The notes beneath the pieces were generated by a model that saw only the letters and a list, made by a program, of their open reading frames with translations, ran no database searches and was not told the DNA's origin. 64,000 nt of DNA, from NCBI RefSeq assembly GCF_040712085.1, contig NZ_JBFCVK010000001.1, positions 62,001 through 126,000 of the forward strand. The letters run 5' to 3'. Both the position numbers and the translations under genes were made by a program. The number at the start of each line of letters is the position of its first letter. Position 1 is the stretch's first letter. This stretch comes from Aquibaculum sediminis (lineage in GTDB: Bacteria > Pseudomonadota > Alphaproteobacteria > Kiloniellales > DSM-21159). Positions 40,040 through 48,146 of this stretch are shown here, one piece after another.

Positions 40040-40726
40040 ATGACCATTGACGCGCCGCCTCCCCGGCCCCAACGCCGTTCACTTTCAGAAAGGGCCTACC
40101 AGGAGCTCCGCCGCCGCATCTTGGACAATGAAATGCCGGTCGGAACCGTCTTGCTGGAGCAGGAACTCGCTCGGATGCTCGGCATGAGTCGGACGCCAAT
40201 CCATTCGGCCCTGATCCGCCTCTCAAAGGAAGGCATCGTGGAGGTCCGCCCGCGTCATGGCATGCGGGTATTGCCCATATCTGCCGATGACATGGAAGAG
40301 ATCTACGAGATACTCACTGCGCTAGAATCGTCCACTGCCGCACGAATTGCGCGGGAGGGCTTGTCCGAGAAAACCCTCAGATCTCTGCGAAAATCTGTTG
40401 CAGACATGGACCAGGCTCTTGGCGATGATGACCTGATGGCTTGGGCCCGAGCTGATGAGCGTTTTCACGAGACGCTGCTAAATGCTTCGTCGAACAAGCG
40501 TCTGCGTGATTTGGTTCTGAGATACTGGGATCAAACCTATCGGGTGCGCATGCAAACGCTACATCTTCGCCCCAAGCCGGTGGACTCTAATAGAGACCAT
40601 CTTGCGCTCGTTGAGGCGATCGAGGAGGGCAAGCCTGAAGAGGCTGCACGCATTCATACCGAGCACCGCATCAGGGCCGGCCGGATGCTCGTCTCTCTGC
40701 TGCGCGGCGGGCCGCAGCCTTTCTAA
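40040..40726 (+). CDS. GntR-family (FadR-type) transcriptional regulator
   Basis: The frame is open from 39767, overlapping the previous gntR gene, but conserved sequence begins only at MTIDAPPPRPQRRSLSERAY, so I place the start at 40040. The 228-residue product has the winged helix (LSERAYQELRRRILDNEMPV, MLGMSRTPIHSALIRLSKEG, VRPRHGMRVLPI) and an FCD domain with DERFHETLLNASSN supplying metal-type ligands. It is convergent with the ABM gene. It may control the divergent dehydrogenase/TRAP genes further on. The gap before it (39808-40039) contains no gene that I recognise. Confidence 0.87.
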   Translation: MTIDAPPPRPQRRSLSERAYQELRRRILDNEMPVGTVLLEQELARMLGMSRTPIHSALIRLSKEGIVEVRPRHGMRVLPISADDMEEIYEILTALESSTAARIAREGLSEKTLRSLRKSVADMDQALGDDDLMAWARADERFHETLLNASSNKRLRDLVLRYWDQTYRVRMQTLHLRPKPVDSNRDHLALVEAIEEGKPEEAARIHTEHRIRAGRMLVSLLRGGPQPF

Positions 40727-40861
40727 CTCGCCGCGTTGGCGGGCCGGCACGCGCCACTCTGAGCCACAGGGCGTCAAAATTAACGCGTGAATCCGATCCG
40801 GATCAACCTGCCGTTCTTGTTAACAGGGAGCGGCGCTGACCTGCTTTATGCGGAGCCCGCC

Positions 40862-41197
40862 TCAGTCGATCGCGGCATGAGGCGGGTTGAGTGGGCGCAA
40901 CTCGACTACCCTTTTGTCTGTGACGATGGACTTCACGGCCTGATCGAACTTGGCAAAGTGAGGGGAGGCCTTGTGGCTCTCGAAAGCTGCCTTGTCCTTG
41001 TAGACCTCGTAGAGCATGAAGGCGTACTCGCTTCCTTCGTTGTGCAGCACATCGAATACGAGACAGCCAGGCTCGTCCCTTTTTGACGATTCGGCATTCT
41101 CGACTACATACTTCTCGAAAGCCTCGTCTTGGCCGGTCTGAACGGAAAACTCCACAAGTATGACAAAGCAGGTAATCAGGTCTTTCCCCCAACTCAT
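40862..41197 (-). CDS. Antibiotic biosynthesis monooxygenase (ABM)-fold protein
   Basis: The 111-residue protein is a small dimeric ferredoxin-like barrel of the ABM/LsrG type. Visible features are the FVILVEFSVQTGQDEAFEKY first strand and helix, SSKRDEPGCLVFDVLHN and FMLYEVYKDKAAFESHKASP followed by HF. Members are cofactor-free oxygenases or isomerases of small metabolites. It starts 5 bases after the dehydrogenase stop and is surely co-transcribed with it. Its partner reaction is unknown. The conserved part begins near residue 8, so a later non-ATG start is possible. Confidence 0.85.
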   Translation of the reverse strand: MSWGKDLITCFVILVEFSVQTGQDEAFEKYVVENAESSKRDEPGCLVFDVLHNEGSEYAFMLYEVYKDKAAFESHKASPHFAKFDQAVKSIVTDKRVVELRPLNPPHAAID

Positions 41198-41202
41198 ATT
41201 CT

Positions 41203-42291
41203 TTATTGTTTGCGCTCGATTTCGTCGATTACGGCGCGCACGATTGCCTCTGTGCCGTCGGGACCGCCGAACTCGGCCGGCAGCACGGCGTTTGCATAGG
41301 CGGCGTCGACAGATTCCTCAAGCACCACCGCTGCTTCACAGAGCCTTTCCTCGGAATGGCGCTCGCCCAGCCAGTCGAGCATCATGGCGGTTGAGAGCAG
41401 CATCGCGGTCGGGTTGGCTTTGCCCCTGCCGACGATGTCCGGCGCACTTCCATGTGCCGGCTGAAACAGTGCATGGTCCGAGCCGATCTCGGCACATGGC
41501 GCCAAGCCCATACCGCCCACGATACCACCGGCTAGATCCGAGATAATGTCACCGAACATATTCTCCATGACGAGAACATCGAACTCCCAAGGCTTGCGGA
41601 TCAGATCGAGGGCCGTGGCATCCACATAATGGCAATCGACCGCTACGTCTGGAAAGTGCCGGGCCCGTTCCTGAAAGATCTTCCGGAAGAAAGCCATGGC
41701 AACAAAGACGTTCGACTTATCGACGCAGGTGACCCGCGGGGCACGCTGGCGCCGCGCCTGGCGGCGCTCAGCCAGCTTGAAGGCGAAATCGAACAATTTC
41801 TCGGAGGTGGCGCGAGAAATCATCAGGGTTTCATAGGCCCGCTGATCCTCTTCCACGTATCCTTTTCCGCGAGAGTAGAAGAGCCCCTCGGTCGATTCAC
41901 GAATCACAACGAAGTCGACGTTCGCGGAGCGCTCGTCTGCCAGCACCGTCGGGGTCCGTGGCAGGCGGCGAACAGGACGCACACCGGCGTAGAGTCCGAA
42001 TTCTCGCCGCATATCGAGGTGCGGCGCAATCTCGGTGCCATCCTCGTAGCGCACATCCGGTAACCCCATGGCACCGAACAGAATCGTGCCGTTTTCTCGG
42101 CATGCCTCAAACGCGCCTTCCTCAAGCACCTGTCCGGTCTCTCGGTAGTAGGCGGCGCCCCCATTGTACTGGTGCCGAACGGTCTTGAAGCCAAATCGCC
42201 GCTCTACTGCATCGAGCACCGTGAGAGCGCCCTTCATCACCTCGATTCCGATGCCATCGCCCGGCAACACAACCACTTCCAAATCGTTCAT
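41203..42291 (-). CDS. Isocitrate/isopropylmalate dehydrogenase-family enzyme (tartrate dehydrogenase-like)
   Basis: These NAD- and metal-dependent enzymes oxidise and decarboxylate a beta-substituted malate. The 362-residue protein shows VVLPGDGIGIEVMKGAL, LDMRREFGLYAGVRPVRRLP with the substrate arginines, DFVVIRESTEGLFYSRG, CVDKSNVF, FDVLVMENMFGDIISDLAGG with metal-binding aspartates, and QPAHGSAPDIVGRGKANPTA for NAD. I chose ATG 42291, with GAGAGG 5 bases upstream, over GTG 42297. It is divergent from dctP, so its substrate may be what the TRAP system imports; no leuCD genes are nearby, which argues against leucine synthesis. Confidence 0.9.
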   Translation of the reverse strand: MNDLEVVVLPGDGIGIEVMKGALTVLDAVERRFGFKTVRHQYNGGAAYYRETGQVLEEGAFEACRENGTILFGAMGLPDVRYEDGTEIAPHLDMRREFGLYAGVRPVRRLPRTPTVLADERSANVDFVVIRESTEGLFYSRGKGYVEEDQRAYETLMISRATSEKLFDFAFKLAERRQARRQRAPRVTCVDKSNVFVAMAFFRKIFQERARHFPDVAVDCHYVDATALDLIRKPWEFDVLVMENMFGDIISDLAGGIVGGMGLAPCAEIGSDHALFQPAHGSAPDIVGRGKANPTAMLLSTAMMLDWLGERHSEERLCEAAVVLEESVDAAYANAVLPAEFGGPDGTEAIVRAVIDEIERKQ

Positions 42292-42330
42292 ACTCACCTC
42301 TCAGCACCTCACTGCTCATGCCTGCGTTAC

Positions 42331-42351
42331 GTATGCATTGACGCATGCATA
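42331..42351. promoter_or_regulatory. Palindrome in the dehydrogenase/dctP divergent region
   Basis: TATGCA at 42332-42337 and TGCATA at 42346-42351 form an inverted repeat with an 8-base spacer; the left arm extends to GTATGCAT. It lies 40 bases upstream of the dehydrogenase ATG, inside the divergent promoter region, and is a likely site for one of the GntR regulators at 39157 or 40040. Confidence 0.5.
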
Positions 42352-42428
42352 GACAGCATTCTCAAGCTAAAATGCCGCTACTCTGGAGGCCATACGATTG
42401 ACATTGATGAACTCTTGTGCGCGCATTA

Positions 42429-42436
42429 ATGCATAC
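42429..42436. promoter_or_regulatory. Second GTATGCAT half-site upstream of dctP
   Basis: ATGCATAC here is the exact reverse complement of GTATGCAT at 42331-42338, about 98 bases away and 25 bases before the dctP GTG. A half-site at each promoter would let one regulator act on both divergent units. Confidence 0.35.
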
Positions 42437-42460
42437 AAAGTTTCCCAAGGGAGGACAGCT

Positions 42461-43438
42461 GTGAGACACCTAACCAAGACCGCAGCGCTGATTGGCGCCA
42501 TCGGCATGCTGGCAACGCCTGCGCTCGCCATCGAAGCCAAGCTCGGGCATCTGGCGCCGCCTGAAGACCCTCGTCATGAGTCGCTCGAACTCTTCGCCGA
42601 GCGGGTTGCCGAAGGCACCGACGGCGAGATATCCGTTTCCATCTACCCGAACTCTACCCTCGGGGGTGAGCGAGAACTCGTTGAGCAGGCACAAGCAGGC
42701 ATTACGGAACTGGCGCTGGTTGGATCCATCGTAGCAAACTTCTACCCTGCATGGTCGATCATCGACATGCCGTTTCTCTGGAATGACGAAGAGCACTTGT
42801 CAGCTTTCATCGAGAGCGATCGTGCTCAAGGATGGGCAGCGGAAATGGCGGAGGAACTCGGCTTCGAAATGCTCGGCTTCTTTCAGCGCAACCCGCGGAT
42901 TTTGACCACCCGAAACCAGCCCGTGAATAGCATCGAAGATTTGAGCGGCTTGAAGGTGCGTGTGCCAGATATTCAGGTCTACACCGATACGTGGCGCGCC
43001 TATAACGTTGAACCGGCGCCGATGCCTGCCGCTGACTTCTACATGGCATTGCGGCTGGGCATGATCGACGGGATGGAGAACCCAGTTGAGGTCATGTACC
43101 ACTGGAAGATTCACGAAGTTGCTGACTACTTGTCTTTGACCAATCATATGCGCTCGGGCTTCTTCTTTGTTGCATCAAAGAACTTTATGGACTCGCTGAC
43201 GGACGAGCAGCGAGCGGTGGTGCAGGAAGCCGCCAAGGAAGCGCAAGACTATCTAGCCCAGAAGAATGCCGAAGGCGCCGCGGAACTCCTCGATAAGCTG
43301 CGCGCGGAAGGTATGGAAATCATCGAGAACCCAGACATTTCGGGCTTCGTGGAAGCCTCTCGCGGGGTACATGAGCAGTACATGGATGTCTTCGGCCGCG
43401 ACGCCTATGACGAGGCGGTTGCGCTCGGATCACGTTGA
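42461..43438 (+). CDS. dctP: TRAP transporter periplasmic binding protein
   Basis: DctP binds a carboxylate in the periplasm and hands it to the DctQM membrane pair. From the GTG at 42461, with GGGAGG 6 bases upstream, the protein has 325 residues. It has a short signal peptide ending at TPALA. Family features include KLGHLAPPEDPRHESLELFA, VSIYPNSTLGGERELVEQAQ, the IDMPFLW strand, LSGLKVRVPDIQVYTDTWRA with the carboxylate-binding Arg, and MALRLGMIDGMENPVEVMY. It begins the dctPQM operon. The ligand is unknown. Confidence 0.95.
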   Translation: MRHLTKTAALIGAIGMLATPALAIEAKLGHLAPPEDPRHESLELFAERVAEGTDGEISVSIYPNSTLGGERELVEQAQAGITELALVGSIVANFYPAWSIIDMPFLWNDEEHLSAFIESDRAQGWAAEMAEELGFEMLGFFQRNPRILTTRNQPVNSIEDLSGLKVRVPDIQVYTDTWRAYNVEPAPMPAADFYMALRLGMIDGMENPVEVMYHWKIHEVADYLSLTNHMRSGFFFVASKNFMDSLTDEQRAVVQEAAKEAQDYLAQKNAEGAAELLDKLRAEGMEIIENPDISGFVEASRGVHEQYMDVFGRDAYDEAVALGSR

Positions 43439-43448
43439 CCTCAGCCAC

Positions 43449-43486
43449 GCGCGGGATAAAGCGCATGCGCGCGCCTTATCCCGCGC
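43449..43486 (+). promoter_or_regulatory. Intercistronic hairpin between dctP and dctQ
   Basis: GCGCGGGATAA at 43449-43459 and TTATCCCGCGC at 43476-43486 form an exact 11-base stem with a 16-base loop, starting 10 bases after the dctP stop. There is no U tract. Such hairpins behind binding-protein genes often protect the upstream message from decay, giving more binding protein than permease. Confidence 0.7.
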
Positions 43487-43530
43487 CAGCCCGCCCTCAA
43501 TCAGTTCCATTATTCAACGTCAGGTGATCG

Positions 43531-44043
43531 ATGCTGCTGATTGCTCGGTATTTTGAGACCTTCTCTCGATGGATCGTGATTGGGGCCGCTGTCATTATGG
43601 TCGTTGCGGCCATTGCTCAGGTCCTGTTTCGATACTTTTTTAACTACCCTCTTGGCTGGACCGAAGAACTCGCGCGCATAATGATGGTTTGGTGGGCATT
43701 CCTGGCTGTCGGAATCCTCGCCTCTCAGCGCAAACTTCTATCGGTGGACGCTTTGCTTTTGATTCTTCCAAGCAGGGGCGTCCATATGCTTTCTGGCTTA
43801 GCAAATTTCCTTTCCGGAGTAATGCTAGTGTGGCTGGCAAAGCTTGGCATTGACCTCGTCTTGCTAGCTGGAACCCAAACATCTTCGGCGCTACAGATTC
43901 CATATGCTTTGATCTATCTCAGTCTTCCAGTTGGCACTGCACTCGCTGGTGCATCAATGATTATGAATTCCTTAATTGATTTCGACCGCTTCAAGCGAAA
44001 TGAGCCTGCCAACACCTCAGTGATCAGCGAGGACGCAGCGTGA
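43531..44043 (+). CDS. dctQ: TRAP transporter small permease
   Basis: The 170-residue inner membrane protein has four hydrophobic segments, the DctQ layout. It begins MLLIARYFETFSRWIVIGAA and shows the family stretch QVLFRYFFNYPLGWTEELAR (residues about 30-50), followed by IMMVWWAFLAVGILASQRK. AGGTGA lies 5 bases before the ATG. Its TGA overlaps the dctM GTG start, so the two permease parts are translationally coupled. Confidence 0.93.
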   Translation: MLLIARYFETFSRWIVIGAAVIMVVAAIAQVLFRYFFNYPLGWTEELARIMMVWWAFLAVGILASQRKLLSVDALLLILPSRGVHMLSGLANFLSGVMLVWLAKLGIDLVLLAGTQTSSALQIPYALIYLSLPVGTALAGASMIMNSLIDFDRFKRNEPANTSVISEDAA

Positions 44044-45317
44044 CTTACTTTGCCGCATTACTGGCCATGATCTCGCTGACGATTCCTATTGGCGTTGCGA
44101 TGGTGGCGGTTGGGCTGATCTATCTGGCAGTGACCGGTCGCGTCGACCAGATCATCGCGGCTCAGCGCGTTGCAACCGGCATCGACAACTTTGCCTTGAT
44201 GGCCATCCCGTTCTTCCTCCTCGCCGCGGAACTCATGAACCGCACGGGCATCACGGACAGAATCTTCCGACTTGCCAACTGTCTCGTCGGCCACCTGACC
44301 GGCGGCCTGGGTCACGTGAACGTTGTCTCGAGCATGCTTTTTGCCTCAATGTCCGGTTCAGCCGTGGCAGACGCCGTGGGGCTTGGTCGCATTGAAATAA
44401 GGGCGATGAAGCAGGCGGGATACGACGTGCCCTTCTCTGCTGCAGTGACGGCTGCTTCGACCACGGTGGCTCCCATACTGCCCCCGTCGATCTCGTTGGT
44501 AATTTTCGGCGTCACGTCCGGCGCGTCCATCGGCGCCCTGTTTGTCGCCGGAGTGCTGCCGGGGGTCATCATGGGACTTGCCATGATGATCGTGGTCTAT
44601 GTGATCTCGAAGCGACGCGGATACGGTGGGGGAGATAGAGCCCAGCTGCGAGCGACCCTTCGAGCGGCAGCCGATGCGTTTCTACCGCTTCTAACGCCCA
44701 TCATCATTGTGGGCGGCATCTGGGGAGGTATTTTCACACCCACGGAGGCTGGTGCCTTCGCTGTGCTATATGCACTGGTCCTGGGTCTCGTGGTGTATCG
44801 TTCGATAAAGTTGAAGGATGTCGCGCAGGTACTCTATGAGAGCATGCTTGGGGCTGCCAATATTCTTTTTATCATTGCCGTTTCCGCGTTCATCGGCTGG
44901 CTGCTGACTATGGAGCAGGTTCCGATGCACCTGGCCGCAATGATCATTGATTGGACGCCGAGCCCCATCGCTTTCTTGCTGGCACTGAACGTTGTGCTGC
45001 TCATCCTCGGCTGCTTCATGGCAGCACCGGCAGTCATCATCATGCTGACGCCGATCCTGATGCCGATCACCATGGCAATGGGGATCGATCCGGTTCACCT
45101 AGGGATCGTTATGGTGCTCAATCTGATGCTGGGGTTGATCACGCCACCGGTCGGTCTTTGCCTATTTGCGGTCAGTGAAGTGGCGAGGATATCGCCGATC
45201 GTCTTGATGCGGGCCCTGGTGCCCTTCTTCATGGTGCTGGTGACAGTGCTGCTGCTCATTACTGTGGTGCCGGAGGTCTCGCTCTTCCTCCCGAAAGCCT
45301 TTGGGTTCATGGGCTAA
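44040..45317 (+). CDS. dctM: TRAP transporter large permease
   Basis: The 425-residue integral membrane protein carries the sodium-coupled transport path, with about 12 segments. Family segments are MAIPFFLLAAELMNRTGITD, GGLGHVNVVSSMLFASMSGS, GYDVPFSAAVTAASTTVAPI, ILPPSISLVIFG and GIIMV-like GVLPGVIMGLAM, then FTPTEAGAFAVLYAL and LITPPVGLCLFAV. Its GTG start overlaps the dctQ stop. It ends the operon; a hairpin lies 24 bases downstream. Confidence 0.95.
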   Translation: MTYFAALLAMISLTIPIGVAMVAVGLIYLAVTGRVDQIIAAQRVATGIDNFALMAIPFFLLAAELMNRTGITDRIFRLANCLVGHLTGGLGHVNVVSSMLFASMSGSAVADAVGLGRIEIRAMKQAGYDVPFSAAVTAASTTVAPILPPSISLVIFGVTSGASIGALFVAGVLPGVIMGLAMMIVVYVISKRRGYGGGDRAQLRATLRAAADAFLPLLTPIIIVGGIWGGIFTPTEAGAFAVLYALVLGLVVYRSIKLKDVAQVLYESMLGAANILFIIAVSAFIGWLLTMEQVPMHLAAMIIDWTPSPIAFLLALNVVLLILGCFMAAPAVIIMLTPILMPITMAMGIDPVHLGIVMVLNLMLGLITPPVGLCLFAVSEVARISPIVLMRALVPFFMVLVTVLLLITVVPEVSLFLPKAFGFMG

Positions 45318-45340
45318 GAGGCGCAGCTGCGACCACGTGA

Positions 45341-45360
45341 GCGAAGGGGAAAGCCTTCGC
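45341..45360 (+). terminator. Short hairpin after dctM
   Basis: GCGAAGG at 45341-45347 and CCTTCGC at 45354-45360 form a 7-base stem with loop GGAAAG. An AAAG follows rather than a U tract, so it is either a weak terminator or an mRNA 3' end stabiliser. Confidence 0.4.
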
Positions 45361-45794
45361 AAAGTAGTGCCCTACGCTGACGATCGGCATTTGAGTGGAC
45401 ACCACCACGCATCCAGCCCGCACCGCACAGGCGTTCACCTCCAGCAGGCAGGGACTGCCAGTTTTGATGTTTACCACGCGGCTATGCTCAAAGATGCGCA
45501 CATTGTCGGCCAGAGTGCGATCCGCAGGCCGGCATTCTTAAGGGCCCAAGCACAATGCAAGCAAGCACAATGCAAGCAAGCCATTCCCGCGCTGACAATG
45601 GCAACGTCCACTGATATGGTGTCTGTCAAGACGGCGTGACTGCGGGACGCAACGCTGTTCAGCCAAAAGACATTGGCGTTCTGCACTTGCGCTTGCTCCA
45701 TCGTCCGTCTTGCTCCTGCTTGATCTCAGGTGCTCGGGCAACAAGCACATTGAATGCACGTTCAATGCCCGTGCCACCTCACTCCCTGGCTAAC
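45361..45794. other. Gene-poor stretch with a 15-base tandem repeat
   Basis: No intact gene is recognisable here. At about 45549-45580 the unit AAGCACAATGCAAGC occurs twice in tandem. The rest looks like eroded coding sequence leading into the dehydrogenase tail that follows. Confidence 0.4.
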
Positions 45795-45866
45795 CAGTCC
45801 GAAACCCGTTATGCAGCCAGACTGTTCATGGTTGACGGTGGCTACACAAAAGGCTTCGACCGATAG
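45795..45866 (+). pseudogene. C-terminal scrap of a short-chain dehydrogenase
   Basis: The frame ends ARLFMVDGGYTKGFDR and a TAG. The VDGG-Y segment is the usual C-terminal signature of SDR oxidoreductases (the substrate-side loop after the last beta strand). The rest of the gene is missing or too decayed to align. It suggests that an SDR once followed the TRAP operon, as part of the same catabolic module. Confidence 0.45.
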
Positions 45867-45904
45867 ACTGACGCCAGCTTCGAAGGCTTTGCACCATCCG
45901 CCTA

Positions 45905-46366
45905 TCAACGCCTGTCGACTTCACGCGCGGCAAATCCGCCAGCCGCCAGTCCGGCTCCCATCGCAAGAATTGCGATCGCCACATGCCGTGCCTCGAGCGA
46001 CAATTCCCACCCGGGCCGAAGGCGCTTAGGCACGAATAGATAGTCCACGCCTCCTGCAATCGACGATGTGATCAAAGCGGAACCAACAATCTCGGCTCCG
46101 CTGGGTTTTGACCGGTTCAACGTGCCGAGCGCACATATTGCGCCCCAAAAGTAACCAGATCCTACGTTGATCAGGAGGCCAGCGAGAGTGTGCCTCTTAT
46201 CACGCCAACTGCGTGCCGCGGCTTGCGGGCCCCAGAGAACATGGCTGGTGGCATTGATAGGTTGCAGGGGATCGCGACCTTCGTAGCGCGCCAGTAAGGC
46301 AATGGTACAAAGCGACGCAAACGCCGCACCCGTGCCGCAGTATGCCGCCTTCTTCAGGTAGCTCAT
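45905..46366 (-). CDS. Conserved membrane protein of unknown function
   Basis: The 153-residue protein has about four hydrophobic segments: near residues 10-27 (AAFASLCTIALLARY), 63-83 (LAGLLINVGSGYFWGAICAL), 92-112 (VGSALITSSIAGGVDYLFVP) and 127-147 (HVAIAILAMGAGLAAGGFA). Between the first two lies a soluble part with NATSHVLWGPQAAARSWRDK. The composition and regular membrane pattern support a real gene, but I do not recognise the family. It is isolated from its neighbours. The 514 bases upstream (46367-46880) hold no gene that I could recognise. Confidence 0.6.
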   Translation of the reverse strand: MSYLKKAAYCGTGAAFASLCTIALLARYEGRDPLQPINATSHVLWGPQAAARSWRDKRHTLAGLLINVGSGYFWGAICALGTLNRSKPSGAEIVGSALITSSIAGGVDYLFVPKRLRPGWELSLEARHVAIAILAMGAGLAAGGFAAREVDRR

Positions 46367-46880
46367 GAAGAAATTTCCGCTTCGCCTGTAAATGCTTCCA
46401 ACTCCTCCTCCCCCGCTTCCGATTGGTGCAGTTGAAAGGCCCTGATTCGTCTCGTCTCAGCCAAACTCTTGCTGGATGAAGGGGTTCCGGATTGGTATCG
46501 ACCGAAGCCGCCTGCCGGCCAGCTTTCCGCTTACCAACCGACACTTGGTTGCAGAGCACAAGCTCCCTAGCCGCTGCCCGCACTAGAATGCACTGGGCTG
46601 TGGCTGCGCTGTTGGCACAACTAAAGCCGTCCTAGTGGCGCAAGGATGAACCTCCTCTGCGACTTGAATACATCGATCCAGAAGCGCTTTTCGAAGCAAT
46701 CAATACGCCCTTCGGTAGAATGAGGGCGTTATCTTCACCGTCGTGTCAGATCGGCTATCTGGACCAAACCGACCCCAAGCATGCACTCGCCGTTGATGCT
46801 CACCCTCATTGGCTCGGAACAAAGTGGACGAGCCTCTGATTACCATGACCGAGCAGCGTCATATTTGAAGGGAGATCAGC

Positions 46881-48134
46881 ATGACCTTCAATCCCTTGCA
46901 AGAGCGCGGCATTCCACTGGAGAAGCAGCTGCGCAACTGGTCCGAGCTCAACGTCAAGCCCTACGACAAGGAGGCCGTTCATCCCTATAGCCGCTGTCGC
47001 GGCATCGTCATGAACGGCATCGAGGTCGAAGCCGTCATGTTCTCGCACATGATGGCACGCAACATATTGGATCCACAGATCAAGCAGAAACTCGCGCTCG
47101 TGCGGCGGGCCGAAGCACAGCAGCAGAAAGCCATCAACTGGCTCATCCCGGGCGAGGAAAGCACGCTGGAGGTGACGCTGGGCTATGAGCAGGTGGCGGT
47201 CGACCTGACGGCCTGGATCGCCCAGCACGAACCAGATCCCCACCTGCGCCAGGTCTACGAGTTCGGCGTGCTGGAGGACTTCGATCACCTCTACCGCTAC
47301 GCCAATCTCTACGACCTCTACGACAGCAAGAAGGCGGAAAGGATCGTCGGTGGCCTGACCGAAATCACGCCGGGCAGGCCCACCATCTTCGAGCACCGCC
47401 ACCCCTTTGACGAGATCCGCCGGCCGATGACGGCTCTGGCCGCCGACCCGCAGTCGATCCTGAACGCGCTGACGGTCATGTCGGCCGAGCAGCAGACGAT
47501 GAACTTCTACATGACCATCGGCAACCGCTTCATGGAGCCGCTGGCTCGCGCCACCTATCTGGAAATTGCACAGATCGAGGAGCAGCACGTCACCCACTAC
47601 GAAAGCATCCTCGACCCCACGGTGAGCTGGTTCGAAAACCTGCTGTTCCACGAGTACAACGAGTGCTGGCTCTACTATTCCTTCATGGAGGAAGAGCCGG
47701 ACCCGCGGGTCAAGGCGCTCTACGAGCTCCACCTGAACATGGAAATCGAGCACCTGCGCGTTGCCTGCGAGCTCATGCGTGAGGTGGAGAAGCGCGATCC
47801 GGAGGCGCTGCTGCCCAAGGCCATAGAGCAGCCCATGAGCTTCCGTGAGAACAAGACCTGGGTGCGCCAGATCCTTGAGCAGCAGGTCGAACTCACCGCG
47901 AAGGATTCCGAGTTCGTGCCGATTGGCGATCTGCCCGACGACGACCGCTACTTCGCCTATCAGCGCGCCGTCAACGGCGACTGGAGCCCCACCGAGGCCG
48001 CGATTGCCGAAACGATCTCAAAGAAGGGCCAGGAGTACAGGCTGGAGACAGAAGGCCCCAATCCGGTGGAAGGGCTGCGCCCAGCGGCGGATCGCGGTGA
48101 TAAGAGCACCGAGTACGCGCAACGCGTTGCCTGA
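46881..48134 (+). CDS. Ferritin-like diiron-domain protein
   Basis: The 417-residue protein has an all-helical pattern with repeated Glu and ExxH motifs: IVMNGIEVEAVMFSHMMARN, TLGYEQVAVDLTAWIAQHE, FGVLEDFDHLYRYANLY, TYLEIAQIEEQHVTHYESIL and LHLNMEIEHLRVACELM. Two sets of such ligands fit a ferritin-like four-helix bundle, perhaps a duplicated one, binding iron or manganese. GGGAGATC precedes the ATG. The next gene, 12 bases on, encodes another iron-type helical protein, so the pair probably handles oxidative or metal stress. Function is not known beyond the fold. Confidence 0.65.
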   Translation: MTFNPLQERGIPLEKQLRNWSELNVKPYDKEAVHPYSRCRGIVMNGIEVEAVMFSHMMARNILDPQIKQKLALVRRAEAQQQKAINWLIPGEESTLEVTLGYEQVAVDLTAWIAQHEPDPHLRQVYEFGVLEDFDHLYRYANLYDLYDSKKAERIVGGLTEITPGRPTIFEHRHPFDEIRRPMTALAADPQSILNALTVMSAEQQTMNFYMTIGNRFMEPLARATYLEIAQIEEQHVTHYESILDPTVSWFENLLFHEYNECWLYYSFMEEEPDPRVKALYELHLNMEIEHLRVACELMREVEKRDPEALLPKAIEQPMSFRENKTWVRQILEQQVELTAKDSEFVPIGDLPDDDRYFAYQRAVNGDWSPTEAAIAETISKKGQEYRLETEGPNPVEGLRPAADRGDKSTEYAQRVA

Positions 48135-48146
48135 TGGAGGACAACC

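Noticed and set aside
39802..40047. 81-residue minus-strand frame between the two gntR genes
   Set aside because: It contains a plausible-looking stretch (LQEYHRRKLGQVRRVTV) but has no ribosome-binding site or family that I can recognise, and it overlaps the start of the second gntR gene.
45549..45580. Tandem AAGCACAATGCAAGC repeat as a CRISPR array
   Set aside because: Only two units occur, in direct contact and without spacers, and no cas genes are present.
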